A DNA stretch of 14,315 nt from an uncultured Chloroflexota bacterium (GTDB lineage: Bacteria > Chloroflexota > Dehalococcoidia > SM23-28-2 > RBG-16-64-32): the NCBI GenBank assembly GCA_913056415.1, contig CAJXNA010000022.1:1-14315 (forward strand), in the 5' to 3' direction. The position numbers and the translations under genes were made by a program. The notes under the pieces were generated by a model that worked only from the letters and a program-made list of their open reading frames with translations, ran no database searches and had not been told where the DNA came from. Of this stretch, positions 1-6,773 are shown one piece after another (positions within the stretch are counted from its first letter, which is position 1; the number at the start of each line of letters is the position of its first letter).

Positions 1-1
1 G

Positions 2-88
2 CTGCTCGTCGTCGCCAGCAAGGAGTAGCCCCTCACCCTCTTCGGGCTGTGGATGATCGTGCGGGCGCTACGCGGGCGGCGCAGGTAG
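2..88 (+). other. C-terminal tail of an upstream membrane-type gene, with an in-frame TAG
   Basis: Reading the plus strand from base 2 gives LLVVASKE, a TAG at 26-28, then PLTLFGLWMIVRALRGRRR and a second TAG at 86-88. The second stretch resembles a membrane helix followed by an Arg-rich end, which is a common C-terminus for an integral membrane protein. Either the gene really ends at 26-28 and the rest is chance, or the first TAG is a nonsense change (TGG, Trp, would make it continuous) or a base-call error. Too little is present to name a family. It converges on the metallo-hydrolase gene, leaving about 13 bases between the two stops if the second TAG is used. Confidence 0.4.
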
Positions 89-101
89 CGCCCGAGGCCC
101 C

Positions 102-1085
102 TTACAGCTCGAAGCGAGTGCCGACGCTGTTCTGGATGAACGCCTCAGGGAAGCTGGCCGCCAGGGCGTGAACCGCGCGCCAGCCGGTGCAGTGCGCCGG
201 CACGATAACCTCCGGTGCCAGCTCCGCTAGCGCTTTGCAGGTAGCCGGTATGATCGGCTCGAACAATGGGCCGTTCAGGTGGAACCCGCCGATCACCGCG
301 TACACCTGCTCCACGCCTGTCAGCTTTCGCGCGTACCGCACGATGTTGACTATCCCGGCGTGACCGCAGCCCGTCATCACCACTAGCCCCTTATCGCGAA
401 CGTTCAACACCGCGGCCTGGTCGTCCAGGATGAGCGGGTCCGGCTGCCACTCCTCATCCCGGAACGCCTGGTGCACCGGAAACCCCTTCTTGAACCCCGT
501 GCTACGGTCCACCTCCCCCGTGACCAGAAGCGAGCCGTCCAGCAGGAACGAGGGCTGCCTCTCCTCGACGATCTCGAACCCGGCGCCCCGCAACGCTGAG
601 CTGCTGGTCGAAGGCAGCTCGAACGGCTCGCGGCCGGGGATCGTGATGCGGCGGCGGCTCCAGAACTCAGGGTGTATGATCACCGGCAGATTGGCCCGGC
701 CCAGAGCGCGCACCAGGCCGTCCAGCCCCGTCGTGTGGTCGAAGTGGCCGTGGCTGAGGACGATCGCCTCGATCCCCTTGGGCGAAACGCTCAGCCGCCG
801 CATGTTCTCGGCCAGGCCGTCCGGCGTCAGCCCCGCGTCGAACAGGACGCGGCGCTCGCTGCCGTTCTTCCGGATCGTGATCAGGGCGGAGAAGCCGTGC
901 TCCGCCAGGGGCGCGTCGAACGTCTCGGAGCCCTCCAGGAACGCGGCCCGCAGGCGCGGCGCCGTGGTATCGCCTAGCGACGGCCGCTTCGCCGGCCCCT
1001 GGTCTGGGAGCAGCATATCGCAGGCGTTGTCCACCAGCGTTGTGATGTGGACCGAGTCTACGGGCTCCAGCGGGACAGGCGGCAT
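102..1085 (-). CDS. MBL-fold metallo-hydrolase (COG1237 type)
   Basis: A 327-residue metallo-beta-lactamase-fold protein. The zinc-binding motif HGHFDH is at residues 112-117, in the context VLSHGHFDHTTGL. Further likely ligands are H242 in GCGHAG (239-244), H269 in GGFHL (266-270) and H298 in PAHCTG (296-301). The run GCGHAGIVNIVRYA is typical of the COG1237 branch, which includes archaeal enzymes annotated as dihydropterin-ribofuranosyl-aminobenzene-phosphate synthase. The bacterial members have no settled substrate, so I do not assign one. No signal peptide is seen, so it is likely cytoplasmic. The ATG at 1085 lies 13 bases after the pepA stop on the same strand, with only a weak purine-rich ribosome site, so it is probably cotranscribed with pepA. 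The family call is firm; the substrate is unknown. Confidence 0.9.
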   Translation of the reverse strand: MPPVPLEPVDSVHITTLVDNACDMLLPDQGPAKRPSLGDTTAPRLRAAFLEGSETFDAPLAEHGFSALITIRKNGSERRVLFDAGLTPDGLAENMRRLSVSPKGIEAIVLSHGHFDHTTGLDGLVRALGRANLPVIIHPEFWSRRRITIPGREPFELPSTSSSALRGAGFEIVEERQPSFLLDGSLLVTGEVDRSTGFKKGFPVHQAFRDEEWQPDPLILDDQAAVLNVRDKGLVVMTGCGHAGIVNIVRYARKLTGVEQVYAVIGGFHLNGPLFEPIIPATCKALAELAPEVIVPAHCTGWRAVHALAASFPEAFIQNSVGTRFEL

Positions 1086-1098
1086 TCTGCCTGCCGCC

Positions 1099-2604
1099 TC
1101 ACTTGCCCTTCCCAGACAGCGACAGCAACAAGTTCACCAGGGTGCGGGTGGGGATGCCGCTGGCCCCCTTCACCCAGGCCCCCTTGTCCTTGCTGAAGCT
1201 GTCCGTCGGCGCCATATCGATGTGTACCCAGGAGCTGTCCTCCGCGAAGAAGTGAAGGAACTTCGCGGCGGTGATCGCCCCCCCGTAGCGGTTGCCCGTG
1301 TTCTTGATGTCGGCCACGTTGCTCTTCAGCGACTCGCGGTACTCGTCGATGAGGGGGAAGCGCCACATCCGCTCGCCGCAGGCCTCGCCCGCCTTGACCA
1401 GCGCCTCGGCCAGGGCGTCGTCCGTGGCCATGAAGCCGGTAGCGCCCGGGCCAAGCGCGATCTGCATCGCCCCCGTCAGCGTCGCCACATCGATGATCGG
1501 CGACAGCTTCTCCTGGCGGGCGTAGCAGATGGCGTCGGCGAGGACGAGGCGGCCCTCGGCGTCCGTGTTTATCACCTCGATCGTCCTGCCGTTCATCGCC
1601 CGCAGGACGTCGCCCGGCTTCGTCGCCGAGCCTGAGGGCATGTTCTCGGTAGCGGGGATGATAGCCGTCACGTTGACCGGCGCCTTTAGCTTGCCCAGCA
1701 CCCACAGCGCGGAGATGACGGCCGCCCCGCCTGACATATCGCCCTTCATCTCCTCCATGCCTGCGGCCGGCTTGATTGAGATGCCGCCGGAGTCGAAGGT
1801 TATCCCCTTCCCCAGCAGACCGATGGTGTCCCGTGCGTCGCCGCCGCGGTAGCGTAGGACGATGAGCTTGGGGGGCTGGACGGAGCCGGCGGCCACGCCC
1901 AACAGGGCGCCCATACCCATCTTCTCCATCTCGGCCCGCTCCAGCACCTGACACTCTATCCCGGCGTCCTTGGCCAGCGATTGCGCTCGCTCCGCCATCA
2001 GCGTGGGCGTAAGCTGGTTTGCGGGCTCATTCGCCATGTCGCGGGCGTGGTTTGTGCCCTGGCCCAGGATGCGGCCGCGCTCCGCCCCGCGCCTGAGCGC
2101 CTTCAGCTTGGACTCCTCGAACTCCACTAGAGTGACGGTATCGATCTGCTTCCGGTCCTCGTCCGGCTTCTTGAGCCGGTCGAAGCGGTACAGCCCCATC
2201 ATCGCCCCCTCGGCGATCGCCTGGGCGCAGGCCTCGGGGTCCAGCCCCGCGATACCCGCTCCGTGCACGATAGTCGCCACCGTGGAAGCGCCAGTGCGGC
2301 GGAGGCGTCGCAGGGCGGTTCCGGTCACGTCGCGGACGGTATCCAGATTGAAGCCTTCCTGCTTGCCCAGGCCCACCACGAGCACGCGGGGTGTGGGCAG
2401 CTTACCCAGCGTATGGATGAGGGTGAGCTCGCTCTTCTTCCCCTTGATCTCGCCCTCGGCGATGAGCTGGCTGATGGCGCCGTCCAACGCCTTATCGACG
2501 GCGCCCGTGCCGCCGCCGGGGCTCGTCACCCCTTCGAACAGGTTGACTATCACAGCTTTGGCCGGGTGCTGGGCCAGGTCGCCCTTTTCGACCTTGATCT
2601 CCAC
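1099..2604 (-). CDS. pepA: Leucyl aminopeptidase (M17 family, PepA)
   Basis: A full-length (501 residue) M17 cytosolic aminopeptidase, which removes N-terminal residues from peptides using two metal ions and usually works as a hexamer. The family signature NTDAEGRL is at 346-353. By comparison with characterised M17 enzymes, the metal and catalytic residues are K266 and D271 (GKGITFDSGG), K278 (SIKP), D289 (KGDMSGG), D348, E350 and R352. All are present, so the enzyme should be active. Residues 1-160 form the variable N-terminal domain. In other bacteria PepA also binds DNA in site-specific recombination; nothing here tests that. The ATG at 2604 has a GGGAG ribosome site seven bases upstream and a strong promoter behind it. 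The MBL hydrolase gene follows on the same strand. Confidence 0.97.
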   Translation of the reverse strand: MEIKVEKGDLAQHPAKAVIVNLFEGVTSPGGGTGAVDKALDGAISQLIAEGEIKGKKSELTLIHTLGKLPTPRVLVVGLGKQEGFNLDTVRDVTGTALRRLRRTGASTVATIVHGAGIAGLDPEACAQAIAEGAMMGLYRFDRLKKPDEDRKQIDTVTLVEFEESKLKALRRGAERGRILGQGTNHARDMANEPANQLTPTLMAERAQSLAKDAGIECQVLERAEMEKMGMGALLGVAAGSVQPPKLIVLRYRGGDARDTIGLLGKGITFDSGGISIKPAAGMEEMKGDMSGGAAVISALWVLGKLKAPVNVTAIIPATENMPSGSATKPGDVLRAMNGRTIEVINTDAEGRLVLADAICYARQEKLSPIIDVATLTGAMQIALGPGATGFMATDDALAEALVKAGEACGERMWRFPLIDEYRESLKSNVADIKNTGNRYGGAITAAKFLHFFAEDSSWVHIDMAPTDSFSKDKGAWVKGASGIPTRTLVNLLLSLSGKGK

Positions 2605-2634
2605 GGACTACTCCCTTCTCTTTAGCGCATCGTC

Positions 2635-2663
2635 ATCATAGCTAGGGCCGTAGCCAGGGTCAA
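2635..2663 (-). promoter_or_regulatory. Sigma70-type promoter for pepA
   Basis: On the minus strand TTGACC (2663-2658) is followed by a 17-base spacer and TATGAT (2640-2635). Each hexamer matches the consensus at 5 of 6 positions. Transcription would start near 2628, leaving a leader of about 24 bases that contains the GGGAG ribosome site before the pepA ATG at 2604. This signal also argues against the small reading frame 2805-2608 being a gene. Confidence 0.75.
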
Positions 2664-2676
2664 AAGCGGTCTCGCC

Positions 2677-2706
2677 TTGAACACCCGTCGCTCCTGGCCC
2701 TAGAAT
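2677..2706 (+). promoter_or_regulatory. Candidate promoter for the PAP2 gene
   Basis: TTGAAC (2677-2682), an 18-base spacer and TAGAAT (2701-2706) point right, toward the PAP2-family gene. The matches are 4 of 6 and 5 of 6. The predicted leader would be long, about 155 bases to the GTG at 2868, and a closer promoter cannot be excluded. It lies back to back with the pepA promoter. Confidence 0.4.
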
Positions 2707-2867
2707 GGATGCCTGGAACGGGGCTGTCCGGCGTGGTCGATTCGGGCGCCTCACCTTTACCGGTGCCGCTGGAATCATCCCAGGGAGCGATAGCACGTCG
2801 GTCATGTCGCAGAGCCTTCGCGATGCCGCGGTTGACTGTGGACGGGGGCCTTCCCGCCGAGTGAGCC

Positions 2868-3779
2868 GTGTCTGAGGCTCACTCCACCAGGCGCAACAGG
2901 CCCCTGTGGGGCCGATTCCTGGGCATGTTCAGCCGCCGCGACCTGGTGGAAGCCGTGGTCGTCGCTGTGGCCTTCCTCCTCTACTTCGCGGTTCGCGGCG
3001 CCGTTATCGACCGCCCGGAGACCGCCTACCGCCACGCCCTGGACGTGATCGATGCCGAGCGCTACCTGGGGATCTTCTGGGAAGACAATATGAACGCCTG
3101 GATCAAGGGCCGGCAGTTCTTGGCCCAGACGGCCAACATCGTGTACTTCTGGCTCCACTTCCCCCTGATCATCGTGTTCGGCATCTACCTCTACTACGGG
3201 CAGCGCAACAAGTACACGCTGATGCGGGACGCCTTCCTCACCTCCGGCGCCATCGCCCTGATCATCTACTGGCTCTACCCCGTGGCGCCGCCCTGGGCGC
3301 TGAATGAGCTGGCGGCCAGGTTCGATCCGAATGCCCCGTCCTACGTTACAGGCTTCTTCGACACGATGCAGGCCTACCTCGGGTACGGCTATCAGGCCCA
3401 GTCCACCCGTGCCTTCGTGAACCCCTACGCGGCGATGCCCAGCCTGCACTTCGGCTGGGACCTCCTGCTGGGCATCGGCATAGTGTGGGCGTCCTGGCGC
3501 CAGCCCTGGATGTGGTTCACTCTCCCTATCGGCATCTTCCTGCCGCTCAGCCAGATACCGGCGATCACCGCCACCGCCAACCACTTCTTCTTGGACGCCG
3601 CCGCCGGAGCCGTGGTCGCCCTCATGGGCTTCCCCCTCGCGCTGGCGATGCGCCGCTGGGCTTACCCGCGGCTCATCGGGGCGCTTGAGCGCTCGCCCTG
3701 GCCCGCTCTACGGGGGTGGCTCCCGGCTGATACCGGCGACTCCGGCGAAGTGGGGCCCCAGGCGGGGATCGGCGGCTGA
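2868..3779 (+). CDS. PAP2-family integral membrane phosphatase/phosphotransferase (PAP2_3 type)
   Basis: A 303-residue polytopic membrane protein with five or six likely helices, for example at about 27-43, 93-110, 125-140, 198-210 and 242-260. The PAP2 active-site elements are PSLH at 191-194, within YAAMPSLHFGW, and NHFFLD at 238-243 (H239, D243). The N-terminal pattern around ERYLGIFWED (64-73) and the PSLH form, rather than PSGH, fit the PAP2_3 branch. That branch includes inositol-phosphotransferase-like and other uncharacterised lipid phosphatases. A role in phospholipid or isoprenoid-phosphate turnover at the membrane is likely from the family, but the substrate is not visible. The start is uncertain: GTG at 2868 has a poor ribosome site, and ATG at 2925 (residue 20) is an alternative just before the first helix. 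It converges on the gene at 4139-3804, with no clear terminator between them. Confidence 0.85.
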   Translation: MSEAHSTRRNRPLWGRFLGMFSRRDLVEAVVVAVAFLLYFAVRGAVIDRPETAYRHALDVIDAERYLGIFWEDNMNAWIKGRQFLAQTANIVYFWLHFPLIIVFGIYLYYGQRNKYTLMRDAFLTSGAIALIIYWLYPVAPPWALNELAARFDPNAPSYVTGFFDTMQAYLGYGYQAQSTRAFVNPYAAMPSLHFGWDLLLGIGIVWASWRQPWMWFTLPIGIFLPLSQIPAITATANHFFLDAAAGAVVALMGFPLALAMRRWAYPRLIGALERSPWPALRGWLPADTGDSGEVGPQAGIGG

Positions 3780-3803
3780 GAAGTCGGGCGCCGGTTCAGT
3801 TGG

Positions 3804-4139
3804 CTAGTTCTGGTGTTCGTACGTGGGCAGAGGTGTCAGGCTGGCGTACACCTCCACGGTTAGCTCACTGACGTGGGGCAGCCAGCGCTCCCAGTCCTGA
3901 CGGGCCACCCTCGCCTGGGCGCTGGCCATCGCGCCCTGGACTGCATCCTCGTCCGCGAACTCGTAGAGCGCGGTCCAGTTGGCGCTTCCGCGTTTCCAGT
4001 CGCTCCGATAGGCGCGCACGATTCCCGGTATGTCCAGCACGTGTGGTAGGTGAGTACTTGTGTACCATTGCTCGAACTCCCCCATCACCTCTGGATCGAG
4101 GTTGGCGCGGACGACCAGATAGGGTTTAGACCCGAACAT
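3804..4139 (-). CDS. Small dimeric alpha/beta-barrel protein (EthD/DUF4286-like)
   Basis: A 111-residue protein with the look of the dimeric ferredoxin-like (alpha/beta barrel) superfamily. It has an N-terminal strand (YLVVRANL, 7-14), a helix with the conserved-type segment EFEQWYTSTHLPHVLDIPGI (21-40), then ALYEFADEDAV (57-67) and a final strand near 93-100. The W-(Y)-x-x-x-H-L-P-x-(V/L)-x-x-(I/V)-P-G pattern is common in EthD- and DUF4286-type proteins. These are small proteins of mostly unknown role, and some relatives are mono-oxygenases or cyclases. Its ATG overlaps the stop of the upstream DUF3105 gene by one base (TGATG), suggesting translational coupling, and it is the last gene of the operon. 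No signal peptide or membrane segment is seen. Fold assignment is moderate; function is unknown. Confidence 0.75.
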   Translation of the reverse strand: MFGSKPYLVVRANLDPEVMGEFEQWYTSTHLPHVLDIPGIVRAYRSDWKRGSANWTALYEFADEDAVQGAMASAQARVARQDWERWLPHVSELTVEVYASLTPLPTYEHQN

Positions 4140-4699
4140 CAGAACCCCTCCGGGTTGAACTTGCGATCGAACGAATCGATGAAGGCCTGCACCCGCTGCT
4201 CGTCAAACTCGTCCAAGGCGTCCAGGGTGCGCCAGGCCGTGAGAGCGATGGGGTGCTCCATGCCGGAGTAGGGCGCCATCAGGATCAGCTTCCCGTCGGC
4301 CACGTTCTCCTCCGTGATAGCGGCTAACTGGTCGCGGAGCTCCTTGCACCCCGTATCGTCCAACGGTGCCTCTCCCGCCGAGCAGTCGTACAGGAGGACG
4401 ACGCCACCGTGCTCCATGTTGTGAGGAAGAACCTCTTTCGCAACGGGGAGGTCATGGACACCCCATTCAGCGGGCGCCGGCGCGTGCGGACCCGTGGTCG
4501 GCGGATCGCTGTTGTAGGAGTCGTACGTCTGACCTGACGCCAGGTGTTCGCGGTCCTGCTCTTCGAACGTCTGGACCGGGAACGGATAATCGGGCCGGCT
4601 GTCACCGCCGCTGCTGAGCAGGACAACGACGGCCACCACCGCCAGCACGCCCAGCGACCCGAAGATCAGGCCTGGGTGGCGAAGCCTGAAGCTAGACAC
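4139..4699 (-). CDS. Membrane-anchored DUF3105 family protein
   Basis: A 186-residue protein with one N-terminal membrane helix (about 11-30) and an extracytoplasmic domain. The domain has the DUF3105 hallmarks DPPTTGPH (65-72), WGVHD (79-83) and HNMEHGGVVLLYDC (93-106). Cysteines C106 and C118 could form a disulfide in the oxidising exterior; this is inference. The family has no established function. The start is a GTG at 4699 that overlaps the end of the DegV-kinase gene by eight bases and has no visible Shine-Dalgarno sequence, as expected if translation is coupled. The next gene begins in the TGATG at its stop. The three genes should therefore share one transcript from near 6230. Confidence 0.88.
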   Translation of the reverse strand: MSSFRLRHPGLIFGSLGVLAVVAVVVLLSSGGDSRPDYPFPVQTFEEQDREHLASGQTYDSYNSDPPTTGPHAPAPAEWGVHDLPVAKEVLPHNMEHGGVVLLYDCSAGEAPLDDTGCKELRDQLAAITEENVADGKLILMAPYSGMEHPIALTAWRTLDALDEFDEQRVQAFIDSFDRKFNPEGF

Positions 4700-6191
4700 G
4701 GTTCGCTATCGCTAACTGCTGAACCACATCCGCCACCGACGGTTCGATCTCTTTGGACGTGTCAACCTTTATGTGCGGCCGCTCTATCGGCTCCATATCT
4801 CTCCGCATCCTATCATATACGGCTACCGTCGCCTCCGAGGCGTCTTGCCGGTCGTCGCCGCGGGCGCGCCCCTCCAGCCGCTCTCGGGCAACGTCCGGCG
4901 GCGCCTCCGTCTGCACGATGACGAGGCGGGCCCCGGCCTCTTCAGCGATCTCGTACAGCGGCCGGCGATGCTCCTCCTTGAGGCTGGTGGCATCGAGGAC
5001 CGCGCTCACGCCGCGGGCGAGGAGCCTTTTCAGAAGGGCGTGGACGGCCGCGAACAGCCGCTCGTTCTCCGCCGCGTCGTGCGCGGGTCTGGGAAACAGG
5101 GCCCTGCGCAGCGCGTCGCTGTTCAGGTGGGCCAGGGGGTAGCGGCTGCACAGCTCGCGACTGAAGTAGCTCTTGCCGCTGCCGGGCAGCCCGGTCACGA
5201 GCACCAGCGATAGTGTCGGCTGCGACGCCGGGACTCCCCCCAGCGAAGACTCCAGCTTGGCGACGTCCTCGTCAAGCGTGGGGTTGGACGCGGCGGCGGA
5301 ATGAGAGCCGACCGCCGCGGCCGCCGCCGCGACGGGCTGGCCGGAAAAGAAGGCTACGCCCACGAAGCCTGGCCCGGTGTGGGCGCCCATCACGCTGGTG
5401 AACTCCGTGATCAGGAGCTCATCCGGCTGAAACCGCTGGCGCACGGTGTCAGCCAGGTCGCCTGCCGCTGCCGGCGCGTCGGCGTGCATCACCGCCATGT
5501 GCAGTGGCCGCTCCTCGTCCAGTCGCTCTTCGATGCGCGTCAGCAGACGGCTGATGGCGCGGGGCATGGCGCGGACGCGTTCCACGGCCCGGATCTCCTC
5601 ACCCTCCGCGACGAGGATGGGCTTGATCCGGAGCAGAGAGGTAACCCAGTGTATCACCGCTGGCACGCGGCCGCTCTTGGCCACATAGCGGAGCGTGTCC
5701 AGCACGCCCAGGAGGTGGGCGCGGGAGGCGACCTCCCGGACCACCGCTTCGGCTTCGTCCCTGCTGGCGCCGGCCTGCGCTGCCCTCGCCGCCGACAGCA
5801 CGGCGAAGCCATGGCACATCGCCAGGCAGTGAGAATCGACCACTCGGACGGGGAAGTGCGGCATCTCCTGGCGAGCCATCTCGGCCGCGTTGTTAGCGGA
5901 GCTGTAGGTGCCGCTGAAGGCGGAGGGGAGAGTGATGCAGAGTGCCGATTCGGCGGTTGTGGCGGCCTGGCGGAACGCTTCCAGGAACGCCGCTGGCGCG
6001 GGAGAGGCCGTTGTGGGGAACTTTCGGGATGTGCGGAGCAGATCGTAGAACTCCCTGCTGGTAAGACGGCCGTCATAGTGGAGTTCGCCGTCAAACAGGA
6101 ACGTCAGCGGGACGGTCGTGATTTGGTGCGCTCGCAGGATGTCCGCGGGCAGACAGACGGAGCTATCGGTTACTATCGCAACCTTCGCCAT
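4692..6191 (-). CDS. DegV-domain protein fused to a P-loop (AAA_33-like) kinase
   Basis: About 499 residues from the ATG at 6191; an in-frame GTG at 6215 would add eight. Positions below count from 6191. Residues 3-285 form a DegV domain, the fatty-acid-binding fold of FakB: VTDSS near the start, the LPSAFSGTYSSA lipid-site segment (88-99) and DTLRYVAKSGRVP (165-177). An Ala-rich linker follows (about 285-325), then a P-loop domain. It has Walker A GLPGSGKS at 334-341, NSDALRRALFP (357-367) and LDATSLKEEHRRPL (399-412), as in small-molecule and polynucleotide kinases of the AAA_33/zeta-toxin-like group. A normal DegV protein is about 280 residues, so the kinase half is a clear fusion. Canonical FakB proteins present fatty acids to FakA, a DhaK-like kinase; here the attached kinase is a different fold. 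Its substrate is unknown. MAKVAIVTDSS fits the usual DegV N-terminus, which favours 6191. Confidence 0.92.
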   Translation of the reverse strand: MAKVAIVTDSSVCLPADILRAHQITTVPLTFLFDGELHYDGRLTSREFYDLLRTSRKFPTTASPAPAAFLEAFRQAATTAESALCITLPSAFSGTYSSANNAAEMARQEMPHFPVRVVDSHCLAMCHGFAVLSAARAAQAGASRDEAEAVVREVASRAHLLGVLDTLRYVAKSGRVPAVIHWVTSLLRIKPILVAEGEEIRAVERVRAMPRAISRLLTRIEERLDEERPLHMAVMHADAPAAAGDLADTVRQRFQPDELLITEFTSVMGAHTGPGFVGVAFFSGQPVAAAAAAVGSHSAAASNPTLDEDVAKLESSLGGVPASQPTLSLVLVTGLPGSGKSYFSRELCSRYPLAHLNSDALRRALFPRPAHDAAENERLFAAVHALLKRLLARGVSAVLDATSLKEEHRRPLYEIAEEAGARLVIVQTEAPPDVARERLEGRARGDDRQDASEATVAVYDRMRRDMEPIERPHIKVDTSKEIEPSVADVVQQLAIANRV

Positions 6192-6236
6192 ATAAGATGA
6201 TTCCGGACAATTCACTTGGGGCCGATTCCCCGAATC

Positions 6237-6265
6237 AGTATACTGGGCCTCATTGCCTCCGTCAC
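6237..6265 (-). promoter_or_regulatory. Promoter for the DegV-kinase operon
   Basis: On the minus strand GTGACG (6265-6260), a 17-base spacer and TATACT (6242-6237) match the consensus at 4 of 6 and 5 of 6. Transcription would start near 6230, about 39 bases before the ATG at 6191. It overlaps the rightward rpsO promoter, so the two may compete or share control. Confidence 0.5.
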
Positions 6266-6282
6266 TGGGCCTATGCTATACT
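6253..6282 (+). promoter_or_regulatory. Promoter for rpsO
   Basis: TTGCCT (6253-6258), an 18-base spacer and TATACT (6277-6282) match sigma70 hexamers at 4 of 6 and 5 of 6. The expected start is near 6289, which gives a leader of about 45 bases before the rpsO ATG. It is likely to drive rpsO and, by read-through, pnp. Confidence 0.55.
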
Positions 6283-6312
6283 CGCTCTGACGAAAAAGAG
6301 GAGGAAAGACGC

Positions 6313-6333
6313 AGAGGCGCAGCCGCGCGAAGC
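6313..6333 (+). promoter_or_regulatory. Structured ribosome-binding region of rpsO
   Basis: AGAGG at 6313-6317 is the nearest Shine-Dalgarno-like sequence to the ATG at 6334, but it is 16 bases away. A small hairpin, GCGC (6317-6320), AGCC loop and GCGC (6325-6328), lies between them. If it folds, it brings the AGAG within about five bases of the ATG. S15 autoregulates rpsO through leader RNA structure in several bacteria, so a similar role is possible but unproven. Confidence 0.35.
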
Positions 6334-6600
6334 ATGCTGACCAAGACGGAGAAAGAAGAGATCACGAGTAGCACTCGTCTGCATGCGTCCGACACAGGTT
6401 CGACGGATGTGCAGGTAGCGCTCCTGACAGAGCGGATCCGCCAGATGACGGACCACCTGCGGATCCATCGGAAGGACCACCACTCGCAGCGCGGCTTAAT
6501 GAAGATCGTGGGACGGCGACGCCGGCTCTTACGCTACCTTAGCCGTCGAGAGCCAAACCGTTACAAGGCGCTGATCGCCGCACTGGGCATCCGCAAGTAG
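6334..6600 (+). CDS. rpsO: 30S ribosomal protein S15
   Basis: An 88-residue S15, the usual length. It binds the central domain of 16S rRNA early in 30S assembly. Recognisable segments are DTGSTDVQVALLTERI (19-34), the KDHHSQRGL segment (46-54) containing the family's RNA-contacting His/Ser region, and VGRRRRLLRYL (58-68). The start was set at the ATG at 6334 because MLTKTEKEEI matches the S15 N-terminus; a longer frame from 6253 would add 27 unrelated residues and run through the promoter. rpsO followed by pnp is one of the most conserved bacterial gene pairs, and the two are probably cotranscribed. The leader may carry S15-dependent control. Confidence 0.98.
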   Translation: MLTKTEKEEITSSTRLHASDTGSTDVQVALLTERIRQMTDHLRIHRKDHHSQRGLMKIVGRRRRLLRYLSRREPNRYKALIAALGIRK

Positions 6601-6691
6601 ACGGACCCTCTTTCGCTCTTCCCCAAGCGATACTCCTCCCAGAACAGGCTGTAGATCACAACCGCTGCGCCGCCAGAGCGCCACGCTATGC

Positions 6692-6756
6692 AGCTGACAT
6701 ACACGCAAGAGTATCTGGGTACTCTATCAGCTAGTCACCCTAAGAATAGGAGTGAC
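6692..6756 (+). promoter_or_regulatory. Tandem stem-loops in the rpsO-pnp spacer/pnp leader
   Basis: Two adjacent structures can be drawn just before the pnp ribosome site. The first has an outer stem AGCTGA (6692-6697) with TCAGCT (6727-6732) and an inner stem AGAGTA (6708-6713) with TACTCT (6720-6725) around TCTGGG. The second pairs GTCACCCT (6734-6741) with AGG-A-GTGAC (6748-6756) around AAGAAT, with one bulged A. The GGGAGG ribosome site (6757-6762) follows at once. In Escherichia coli a stem-loop at this place is cut by RNase III and used by PNPase to limit its own mRNA; the same logic here is inference. Confidence 0.5.
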
Positions 6757-6773
6757 GGGAGGTTTCACACAGC

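Noticed and set aside
430..1635. 401-codon plus-strand frame
   Set aside because: It runs antisense across two well-supported genes (MBL hydrolase and pepA) and encodes Arg/Ser/Ala-rich sequence typical of shadow frames in GC-rich DNA.
1058..1954. 298-codon minus-strand frame
   Set aside because: It lies in another frame inside pepA, whose catalytic motifs are intact; the translation is Gly/Arg repetitive.
2608..2805. 65-codon minus-strand frame just upstream of pepA
   Set aside because: It contains the strong pepA promoter, has lower third-position GC than the neighbouring genes as judged by eye, and encodes a low-complexity protein with no recognisable family.
5301..6200. 299-codon plus-strand frame
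   Set aside because: It is antisense to the DegV-kinase gene, which has clear DegV motifs there; no motif of its own is seen.
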